NCBI GenBank assembly: GCA_021780905.1
Contig: JAJXXW010000028.1
Coordinates: forward strand, 62,001-126,000
Length of the DNA: 64,000 nt
Direction: 5' to 3'
DNA from: a bacterium
Lineage (GTDB): Bacteria > Verrucomicrobiota > Verrucomicrobiia > Limisphaerales > UBA11358
Under the pieces are notes generated by a model. The model did not search any database, had not been told where the DNA came from, and saw only the letters and a program-made list of their open reading frames with translations. Shown in pieces: positions 52,606 through 62,292 of this stretch; the first letter of the stretch is position 1; every line of letters starts with the position of its first letter. Both the position numbers and the translations under genes were made by a program.

Positions 52606-54178
52606 ACCGCTTAAACTTCGCCAGCGCAAACTCCGTCATTTCCTTCGCCGCCGGGATTTGGCAGAGCAGCGCAAGCAGCCAATAGGTGCCGCCGGCGATG
52701 CCCGCCGGCACAAACACTGCGCCGATTTTCAGCGCCAGGGTCGCGTGGCCGAGGCATTTTTCCCAGCCCGTCCAACCGCACCAGGCCGCAACGCCCGCAA
52801 GCAAGGCCGCCAGCGCCAGCGGCCGCAGGACGCCCCGCAGTGATTCCATTTCCAGCCGCCCCAGTTTCTTCCGCAGCGCAAACAGAAGCAGCGCGACATT
52901 CGCGATGGAAGTCGCCGTGTTGGCGAGGCCGAGGCCGCCCTGCTTGAGCGGCACGATGAGGATGGCCGCCAGCAGGAGGTTCAGCCCCAGACAGACCAGG
53001 CTGATTTGCATCGGCGTCTTGGTGTCGCCGAGCGCGTAGAAGGCGCGGGCCAGGACATTCACCGTGGAAAAGGCCACGAGGCCGGGCGCGAGGCAGACGA
53101 GCGCGAACGCCGCGCGGTCGGTTGAGGCGGCGGTGAACTGGCCGCGCTCAAACAGCAGCCGCATGATCGGCTCCGCCAGGGCGACCAGCAGCGCGGCGGC
53201 GATCAAATTCACCAGCAGCAAGGAGCCGATGCCGTGGCGCAGCGCGGCGCGGAACTCCGGATAATTCTTGTCAATCGCCAGGCTGCTCAATGTCGTCAGC
53301 AGATACGTCGCCAGCGAGATGCCGAACATGCCCTGCGGCAGTTCCATCAGCCGCACGGCGTATTCAAACGAGGCGTTGATCTGCGGATTGATCCAGAAGG
53401 CGAGGCTCTGCACGAGCAGGACGTTGAGTTGAAACGCGGCCACGCCAATGGTTCCCGGAATCATCCGCGTGGCGACCAGCCGGACGGTTGCGTTTTTCCA
53501 CGGCGAAACCCAGCGGTAGCGGAAACCTTCGCGCCAGAGCGTCGGCACTTGAAACGCCGCCTGCGCCATGCCCGCCACTAGCACGCCGTAGGCCAGCGCA
53601 AAAATCTGCACCGGCAGCCGGCCTTCCTTCGGGAGATTCAGCCCGAACCTTGGTGCGAGGAACAAAACCGACGCGATCATCACCACGTTGAGCATCGTCG
53701 CGCCCATCGCGGGAATGAAAAAATGGCCGCGCGCGTTCAACATGCCCATCAGTGCCGCCGCGATGCAGACGAGCAGCATGTAGGGAAACATCACGAACAG
53801 CAGCCGCAGCATCAGGCCGGTGGCCGTTGAGAATTCATGCGCCGACAGCGCAATCGCGAGGCCGAGCATGACGGCCGCGATCAGCCCGCTCGCCACGACC
53901 ACCAGGCCGGAGATGACGGCGTTGGCGGCTTTCCACATTTCTTCCTCGCCGTGATTTTTTTCCTTCTCCTTGAAAATCGGGATGAAGGCCGCCGTCAACG
54001 CGCCTTCGCCGAGCAGCCGGCGGAACAGGTTCGGGATTTGAAAGGCGAACGTGAACGCGCCGGCCACCCAGCCGTCGCCCATGAAGCGCGCATAGACCAT
54101 CACGCGCACCATGCCGAGCACGCGGCTCAACAACGTGGCGCCCGCCATCGCGCCGGAGGCTTGCAGCATCTTTGACAC
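52598..54178 (-). CDS. murJ: Lipid II flippase MurJ
   Basis: 526 residues with 14 membrane segments of the MviN/MurJ fold. Signature GDGWVAGAFTFAFQIPNLFRR and LLGEGALTAAFIPIF; PQGMFGISLATYLLT and FALGDTKTPMQ-like YALGDTKTPMQI are conserved. It exports the peptidoglycan precursor, so this organism makes a cell wall. I chose GTG 54178 (VSKMLQASGAMAG), which restores the common MSKML start. Convergent with ispE and divergent from tyrS. Confidence 0.93.
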   Translation of the reverse strand: MSKMLQASGAMAGATLLSRVLGMVRVMVYARFMGDGWVAGAFTFAFQIPNLFRRLLGEGALTAAFIPIFKEKEKNHGEEEMWKAANAVISGLVVVASGLIAAVMLGLAIALSAHEFSTATGLMLRLLFVMFPYMLLVCIAAALMGMLNARGHFFIPAMGATMLNVVMIASVLFLAPRFGLNLPKEGRLPVQIFALAYGVLVAGMAQAAFQVPTLWREGFRYRWVSPWKNATVRLVATRMIPGTIGVAAFQLNVLLVQSLAFWINPQINASFEYAVRLMELPQGMFGISLATYLLTTLSSLAIDKNYPEFRAALRHGIGSLLLVNLIAAALLVALAEPIMRLLFERGQFTAASTDRAAFALVCLAPGLVAFSTVNVLARAFYALGDTKTPMQISLVCLGLNLLLAAILIVPLKQGGLGLANTATSIANVALLLFALRKKLGRLEMESLRGVLRPLALAALLAGVAAWCGWTGWEKCLGHATLALKIGAVFVPAGIAGGTYWLLALLCQIPAAKEMTEFALAKFKRFK

Positions 54179-54254
54179 CGGCGGATTCTCATGCAAAGAC
54201 GCCAAGTCGCAAAGTCAAATCCCGTGGCGGCCCGGCGTGAGCCGGTTCCGGTTT

Positions 54255-54289
54255 AATTGGCAATTGGCAACCGGCGGCCGGCAATTTAT
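54255..54289 (+). repeat. Heptanucleotide repeat upstream of tyrS
   Basis: Units AATTGGC, AATTGGC, AACCGGC, GGCCGGC, AATTTAT, ending 10 bases before the tyrS start. Confidence 0.6.
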
Positions 54290-54298
54290 CCTGCCCGC

Positions 54299-55582
54299 GT
54301 GAGCATCATTGATGAATTAAAATGGCGCGGGCTGGTGGCCGATTGCACCGATGCGGCGGAGTTGGAGAAGAAAATCGCCGCGCCCCTCACGCTTTACTGC
54401 GGCTTCGACCCCACCGCCGACAGCCTGCACGTCGGCAATCTCGTGCCGCTGCTCGCGCTGCGGCGGTTCCAACTGCTCGGCCATCATCCCATCGCCGTCG
54501 CCGGCGGCGCGACCGGCTCCATCGGCGATCCCAGCGGCAAGTCCGCCGAGCGCCAGCTCCTCACCCAGGAAATTTTGGATCACAACATCGCCAGCGTGAA
54601 AACGCAGCTCGCGAAGCTGCTCGATTTTGAAACGAAGCAAAATCCCGCGCGGCTCGTGGACAATGCAAGCTGGACGGCGGGCATTTCCTTCCTCGATTTT
54701 CTGCGCGACATTGGGAAGCATTTTTCCGTCAACCAGATGGTCGCCAAGGAATCCATCCGCGCCCGCATGGAAGACCGCGAGGTGGGCATCAGCTACACCG
54801 AGTTCAGCTATATGCTGCTCCAGGCGTTCGATTTCATGGTGCTGTGCCGCGACGCAAACTGCGAACTCCAGATTGGCGGCAGCGATCAGTGGGGCAACAT
54901 CACCGCCGGCATCGAACTCACGCGCAAAAAGCTCGGCAGACAGGTCTATGGCCTGACGCTGCCGCTCATCACCAACGCCGACGGCTCGAAATTCGGCAAG
55001 ACCGTCGCCGGCGCCATCTGGCTCGCCCCGAAACGCACCAGCGTCTATAAATTCTACCAGTTTTGGATCAACACCGACGACCGCGACGTCATTCGCTATT
55101 TGAAATATTTCACATTTCTGGCACAGGCAGAAATCGAGTCGCTGGAAAAACAGCACGCGGAAAATCCGGGCACCCGCATCGCGCACAAGGCGCTAGCTCG
55201 TGCCGTAACTGAATTGATTCATGGCGACATTCCGACGGCCAACTCAATTCTGGCAAGTAGAACACTTTTTGGAGAAGAAATTGACCCGTTAAGTTCTGGT
55301 CAAGATTACTTTGAAATTATTCTTGGCGAAGTGCCAACAATAGAAATCAAAATCACAAAACTTGGCGGCTTGGGTGTGCCATTGGTGGAATTGCTAGTTG
55401 AGTCCAGACTATGCACCTCGAAAGGTCAAGCGCGGAAAGACATTGAAGGAGGTGGAATTTATGTAAACAACAGTCGCGAGACGAATGTCACGCGTTCCGT
55501 CACATTGAGAGATTTGCTATTTAACAAGCATTTTCTGCTTCGCAAGGGCAAAAAGAATTACATCGCAGTAACGGCGAAATAG
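54299..55582 (+). CDS. tyrS: Tyrosyl-tRNA synthetase TyrS, mosaic gene
   Basis: 427 residues, complete. Class I synthetase: GFDPTADSLHVGNLVPL (HIGH-type motif His44-Asn47), ELQIGGSDQWGNI, and KMSKS-type GSKFGKT (Lys231). The C-terminal S4 RNA-binding domain includes LVESRLCTSKGQARKDIEGG. From about position 55192 (residue 298) the DNA turns from GC-rich to strongly AT-rich and stays so to the stop and beyond, yet the protein remains in register. The GC-rich native end of the gene lies at 56857-57015. The 3' third therefore looks replaced by foreign DNA. GTG start at 54299. Confidence 0.95.
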   Translation: MSIIDELKWRGLVADCTDAAELEKKIAAPLTLYCGFDPTADSLHVGNLVPLLALRRFQLLGHHPIAVAGGATGSIGDPSGKSAERQLLTQEILDHNIASVKTQLAKLLDFETKQNPARLVDNASWTAGISFLDFLRDIGKHFSVNQMVAKESIRARMEDREVGISYTEFSYMLLQAFDFMVLCRDANCELQIGGSDQWGNITAGIELTRKKLGRQVYGLTLPLITNADGSKFGKTVAGAIWLAPKRTSVYKFYQFWINTDDRDVIRYLKYFTFLAQAEIESLEKQHAENPGTRIAHKALARAVTELIHGDIPTANSILASRTLFGEEIDPLSSGQDYFEIILGEVPTIEIKITKLGGLGVPLVELLVESRLCTSKGQARKDIEGGGIYVNNSRETNVTRSVTLRDLLFNKHFLLRKGKKNYIAVTAK

Positions 55583-55584
55583 CT

Positions 55585-56838
55585 ATGAAATTGAATTGTA
55601 GCCGGCGTTTCAGGATTCTTTTCTTGATGATGTCAGCGATTGCTTGTTCAACGGCCGGGTTTGGACAAGATTTTGTTTGGACGCAAACCAGTGCAACAAA
55701 TCTAAATTGACAAGCTATCGCCTCAACGTCCGATGGGATGAAATTGGCTGCTGTGGCGACCGGAGATTATATCTACACCTCAACAAATTCTGGCGCGACT
55801 TGGACTCAACAAACAGGTTCTTTCATAATGAATTGGTCTAGCATCGCTTCATCAGCGGATGGGACAAAATTGGTGGCGACCGCACAATCTAGCGGGATTT
55901 TTATTTCAACAAATTCTGGGATTACTTGGGCTCGATCTGGTGCACCCAATGAAAATTGGCAAGCAGTCGCTTCATCCTCTGATGGCACAAAGCTGGTGGC
56001 TGCAACTTATGGTGGTTATGGCACTTCGACCGAGGGTGGAATTTATGCCTCAACCGATTCAGGAAATACTTGGAATAAAACCGGTGCGCCCACGTTTTTT
56101 GATGGGCGCTACAACGACGTCTATAGTTGGCAAGCTATCGCATCATCTTCGGATGCGGCTAAATTCGCAGCAGTAGTTTACGGTGGTCCGGTTTTCACAT
56201 CACAAAATTCGGGAGCTACATGGGCCCAGACTTTCGCGCCTAATGCTGCTAATTGGACTTCCATTGCGTAATCATCGGATGGAACAGTTCTCGTCGCCGG
56301 TTCACCTGGCGGTATTGTTTATGTTTCAACAAATTCAGGAACAAATTGGAAAAACGACAGCGGAACGAACAACTTAAATGGTTGGATTTCTATTGCTTCA
56401 TCATCGAACGGATTGAAATTGATAGCGGCAGTTTCCGGCATCGGAATTTATGCCTCAACCAATACAGCGAGTATGTGGGCACTAACCAGTGCACCTCACA
56501 ATTTGCAGTGGCATTGTATCGCCACATCATCGGACGGAACAGAAATTGCCGCTGGTGCACAACCAAACTCTTTCGGTGGTGGAATTTGGATCGGGAGAAT
56601 CAGAATTTTGCCGACGCTGAATATCATTTCAACCAACGCTTCAGCCTCAATGGCCATAATGCCAAACGGGAAAAACCTGATGATTGGACAGGCTTATCAA
56701 TTGCAAATTTCGAGCGATCTTAAAAATTAGACAAATTTCGGAAATGCTTTCACCGCGACAAATAACAACTGGGCGGGCACGAATTGTTGGAATGTGGCGA
56801 ATACGAACCAAGCATTTTTCCGGCTGCAAATGTTATAA
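55585..56838 (+). pseudogene. AT-rich BNR/beta-propeller repeat gene with three nonsense codons
   Basis: One frame runs from ATG 55585 to TAA 56836-56838 without any frameshift and encodes a signal peptide, about seven 45-residue repeats of the sialidase BNR type (NWQAVASSSDGTKLVA, IYTSTNSGATWT), and a C-terminal module (NTNQAFFRLQML). It is interrupted by TGA (55708), TAA (56269) and TAG (56728). Alignment to sister repeats shows the first replaces Trp (N-W-QAIAS), the second Ser (SIA-S-SSDG) and the third Trp (KN-W-TNFG). A secreted propeller protein of unknown function, now probably inactive. It follows tyrS by 2 bases in the same foreign block. Confidence 0.8.
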
Positions 56839-56856
56839 AAAATTTGCGGTTTTCTT

Positions 56857-57015
56857 CCGGAGGAGATCAAAGACATCGAAGGCGGCGGTGTGAACATCAA
56901 CAACGTCCGCGAAGCCAGTGCCGCGCGGTCCGTGGCCGCCGGTGATTTGCTTTTCGGCAAACACGTCCTGCTGCGCAAGGGCAAAAAGAATTACGTCGTG
57001 GTGACGGCGGTGTGA
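56857..57015 (+). pseudogene. Displaced native 3' end of tyrS
   Basis: GC-rich frame reading PEEIKDIEGGGVNINNVREA ... RSVAAGDLLFGKHVLLRKGK and KKNYVVVTAV-stop. It is colinear with the last 50 residues of the current TyrS (KDIEGGGIYVNNSRET ... LLRKGKKNYIAVTAK). A 21-base block, CGCAAGGGCAAAAAGAATTAC, is identical in both. Codon choice is that of the chromosome, unlike the AT-rich copy. The preceding part of the native 3' region, around 85 codons, is missing. Confidence 0.85.
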
Positions 57016-57072
57016 ACCATCGGTGCTGGTGCCGCCGTCGCTGGTTTCCGTTCCCCTGGCGGGTGAAGGGAT

Positions 57073-57180
57073 GAGATTTGCCTGGACACGCTGCCGGGCA
57101 AATTCACGATCACGCGCGCGGACGAAGCGCTGACGCCCGACGGCGGGCTGGCCGCGTGGAGCGGCTTTCTAAACACTTGA
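57073..57180 (+). pseudogene. Possible N-terminal transposase scrap
   Basis: One frame gives EICLDTLPGKFTITRADEAL then TPDGGLAAWSGFLNT-stop, which resembles the start of IS4/IS1380-like transposases (F.....LTP.GGL..W..FL). Nothing further of a transposase follows. The sequence to 57283 shows no gene. Confidence 0.4.
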
Positions 57181-57283
57181 TCGGGGAAAACATGGCCCAG
57201 CAAATCGAGTGGTGCGGCGACTCGAACGCGGTTGGGTGAAACGACGGTCGTTTGGAGCCTGTCCGGGCGTTGGTCGAGCGGAA

Positions 57284-59440
57284 TCAGTTCTCCCGGTGGC
57301 TGAAGTCGCGGATCATGGCTTTCCACCACGGCGCGAGTTTTTCTTCCGGCCGCACCCAAGCCTGCTGGTGCAGCCAGACCATCACGCGCTGGTCGGCCAT
57401 CACGGCGAGGCGCTCGCCGGCGTTCAACTTCTCCGGACCGCCGGCGAGAAGTTTCTCGCCAAGTTCGCGCACGGCGTCCGTGCCGGCACCAAGTTTGACC
57501 AGATGCTCGGCATAGACGGGATTCAACTGTTTTTCGCGTAGCAGGGTGACGTGGACGGCGTTGACGTAGGGATCGAGCACGGCGGCGGCCAGGCCGGCAT
57601 GGGTGCGCGGGCGCGGCGTTTCGTCCCCGGTCAGTTCGTGAATTTTCATCCGCGAGCGCAGCGAGACGAGTTCCATCGGCGGCCGGGTTTCTTCCGGCGT
57701 CAGAAACAAGCCCAGACTTTTCGCCCGCGCGCCGAGGCTGCGACGGCTGGTCAGGACGCTCAACGGCACGGACAAAACCAGGCCGGCCAGCACCGGCGTG
57801 AACCACCAGAACAAATCGGGATCGAGCTTCCAGGTGAACCAGCCCCACGCCGCACCGATGAGCGTGTGGCCCCAGTGCCGTTGCGCGGCGTAAAGCCAGT
57901 CGGTGCCGTCGGCGGAACGTTTCTGCGTGGTCCAGCCGACGCTGATGCCGGCGAGGTTGGTCAGCACGAACCGCGTGTGCCAAAGCATCAGCAGCGGCGC
58001 GTGCAGCGTGGAGAACAGCGTTTCACCCAGCACGCCGCCGGCGGCGTTGAGCAGGCCGCCGAACTGCCGACGGCGCGGCCAGTCGCGGGCGAGGTCAATC
58101 AGCGACAGCAGTTTCGGCAGCAGGATGACGACCATGCAGATGATGAAAATCAGCAGCGCGTGCGCCGTGCCGCTCCAGTTCTTGAGGTAGGGGTTGAACG
58201 ACTCCACGGTGATGTTCGAGAGGCCGGTGAACTTCTGCACGCAGAAAATCCAGTAGAAAACGATGAGGAAGGCGAGCCACAGCGGGCCGGCGACGTAGCC
58301 CATGATGCCGAGGATGAGGTGCATCCGGCTCACGCCGCGCAGGCCCCTGGCGAACAGCACGAGGCTGTGCTGCAGGTTGCCCTGGCACCAGCGGCGTTCG
58401 CGCTGGGCGTTTTCAATGAGCGCCTGCGGGGCTTCCTCGTAGCTGCCGTCCAGATCGTAGGCCAGCCAGACGGACCAATTTTCGCGGAGCATCAGCGCGG
58501 CTTCGACGAAATCGTGCGAGAGAATCTGGCCACCAAACGGTTTGCGGCCGGGCAGCGAGGGCAAATCGCAAAACTGCATGAACGGCTCGGTGCGAATGAT
58601 GGCGTTGTGGCCCCAGTAATTGCCGAAATCGAGCGCCCAATAATTCAAACCCGAAATGAATACCGGCGCATAAAGGCGGTTCGCAAATTGCTGAATGCGG
58701 CCGAACAGCGACTCGGCGTTGACGAGCGCCGGCACGGTCTGGATCAGGCCGACGGTCGGATGCACCTCCATCAATTTCGCGAGGTCCACGAGCGTTTCGC
58801 CGCGCATCACGCTGTCGGCGTCGCAACAGACGAAGTAGCGGTAGCGCTTGCCCCAGGTGTTAAGGAAGTCGCGGACGTTGCCGCTCTTGCGCGCCTCATT
58901 GAAGAGGCGGCGGCGGTAGTAGATTTTCCCGAGCGCGTCGAGGTCGCGCACGAGTTCGGACCAGTTTTTTTCCTCCTCCACCCAGCGGTCGGGGTTCGTC
59001 GAGTCGCTGAGGATGAAAAAATCGAATTGGTCAAGCTGGCCGGTGCGTTCGAGCGATTCGTAGGTGGCGCGCAAGCCTTCCAGCACGCGCACGGAATCCT
59101 CGTTGTAGATCGGGAAAATGATCGCGGTGCTGACGCCGTCAATTTTTTGGCCCTGGAACGGTTTTAGCCCGGTGATGTGCCGCCGCGTGCCGAAGATGCG
59201 GATGAAAAAGCCATACACGCCGTGCATGCAGCCGATGGCCGTGAGCAAAAACAAAATAATGAACAGCACCAGCAGCACCGTGCGCGACGCGCTCCAGCCG
59301 GTGCGCCAGAGCAGATCAGCGAAGAGCATCGCCACCGCGCCGGTCAGCAGCACCGCCGAGGAGAAAAACAAAAACAGCCGCGGCCCGCGCCGGAACGCGG
59401 GCACGGTATTGGGGGGCAGTTCTGAAATGGTGAGCGACAT
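57284..59440 (-). CDS. mdoH: Glucans biosynthesis glucosyltransferase MdoH/OpgH
   Basis: 718 residues. Inner-membrane glycosyltransferase family 2 enzyme that polymerises osmoregulated periplasmic glucans from UDP-glucose. Two N-terminal helices, then the catalytic domain with TAIIFPIYNEDSVRV, FVCCDADSVMRGE (DxD), LSHDFVEAALMLRENW and RERRWCQGNLQH (the QxxRW motif), then several helices and a 150-residue cytoplasmic tail with RPPMELVSLRSRMKIHE. opgG is not adjacent. It is the only glucan gene here and lies between the tyrS mosaic and thiC. Confidence 0.93.
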   Translation of the reverse strand: MSLTISELPPNTVPAFRRGPRLFLFFSSAVLLTGAVAMLFADLLWRTGWSASRTVLLVLFIILFLLTAIGCMHGVYGFFIRIFGTRRHITGLKPFQGQKIDGVSTAIIFPIYNEDSVRVLEGLRATYESLERTGQLDQFDFFILSDSTNPDRWVEEEKNWSELVRDLDALGKIYYRRRLFNEARKSGNVRDFLNTWGKRYRYFVCCDADSVMRGETLVDLAKLMEVHPTVGLIQTVPALVNAESLFGRIQQFANRLYAPVFISGLNYWALDFGNYWGHNAIIRTEPFMQFCDLPSLPGRKPFGGQILSHDFVEAALMLRENWSVWLAYDLDGSYEEAPQALIENAQRERRWCQGNLQHSLVLFARGLRGVSRMHLILGIMGYVAGPLWLAFLIVFYWIFCVQKFTGLSNITVESFNPYLKNWSGTAHALLIFIICMVVILLPKLLSLIDLARDWPRRRQFGGLLNAAGGVLGETLFSTLHAPLLMLWHTRFVLTNLAGISVGWTTQKRSADGTDWLYAAQRHWGHTLIGAAWGWFTWKLDPDLFWWFTPVLAGLVLSVPLSVLTSRRSLGARAKSLGLFLTPEETRPPMELVSLRSRMKIHELTGDETPRPRTHAGLAAAVLDPYVNAVHVTLLREKQLNPVYAEHLVKLGAGTDAVRELGEKLLAGGPEKLNAGERLAVMADQRVMVWLHQQAWVRPEEKLAPWWKAMIRDFSHREN

Positions 59441-59707
59441 TGCTGCCTTGCTGCGGTCTCTGCAAATCCAAAACTATTATCGGCAAATTCCGAAATGAAG
59501 CGCAAACTCAAAACGGGTCTCCCAGCAAAAAATCAGGTGAAACCTTGGCACCCGCGCGTTCAAGTTTTGCGTTCGCAGGTTGCATTTGGGCATTCGCAAT
59601 GCGGGGCTTTTGAAGCTTATTGATGGTGGTTACACGGATTCTGGAATTCTTGCGCAAGGTGCTTGGATTGATACACCGGCTGGCACAATGTCAACAAGAC
59701 AATGAAA

Positions 59708-61803
<2,096 letters not shown>

Positions 61804-61938
61804 ACTTGAGGATAGGCCGAACCTTGCAAGGCGTCAAGGAACGGGCGGGGAAATCAGACCGCCGAAGACGATCCGTTAGGAGCGTCGCGACGTTTCCGCG
61901 CCAAGGCAGAAAAAATGGTTGGTGGCTGCCGGCTCAAA

Positions 61939-62292
61939 TCAGCCAGGGGAATGGCTGGAAACAGGCGGAACCATTCCCAGTGCGGCGGAGCCGCGTTCGC
62001 CGGTCTTGATGCGCAAAGCATCGGTCACGGGCAGCACGAAAATTTTCCCATCACCGCGCTGACCGGTATGAGCGCTCTTGTAAATCGCCTGGACGATGGT
62101 TTCCGCCGCCTCATCGCTACAGACGATTTCCAGGCGCAGTTTTGGCGGCAGTTCCACGTCGGTGAAATCGCGGTCGTGCTGGCCGAAGCCGCGCACCTCG
62201 GAAACGGTCAGTCCCGGCAGATGCTGTTCGTCGAGAGCGTCCAGCACCTGGTTGAGATGGTCCGGCGGGATGATGGCGAGAATCATTTTCAT
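61939..62292 (-). CDS. P-II-like signalling protein linked to a metal efflux pump
   Basis: 117 residues with the ferredoxin-like P-II fold (MKMILAIIPPDHLNQVLDAL; VSEVRGFGQ; DVELPPKLRLEIVCSDEAAE; IVQAIYKSAHTGQRGDGKIF; VLPVTDALRIKTGE). The GKIFV and RIKTGERG blocks match GlnB/GlnK, but the T-loop uridylylation Tyr is not evident. Its start overlaps the stop of the cusA-like gene (ATGA), as in P-II proteins found with CzcA/CusA pumps. Likely senses nucleotide or metal state and modulates the pump, by analogy. Confidence 0.88.
   Translation of the reverse strand: MKMILAIIPPDHLNQVLDALDEQHLPGLTVSEVRGFGQHDRDFTDVELPPKLRLEIVCSDEAAETIVQAIYKSAHTGQRGDGKIFVLPVTDALRIKTGERGSAALGMVPPVSSHSPG

Noticed and set aside
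55585..56838. Stop-codon recoding in the BNR gene
   Set aside because: All three stop codons occur as interruptions, while neighbouring genes use the same codons as true stops.
57551..59167. A 538-codon frame on the + strand
   Set aside because: It is antisense to mdoH, which has all catalytic motifs of a glycosyltransferase.
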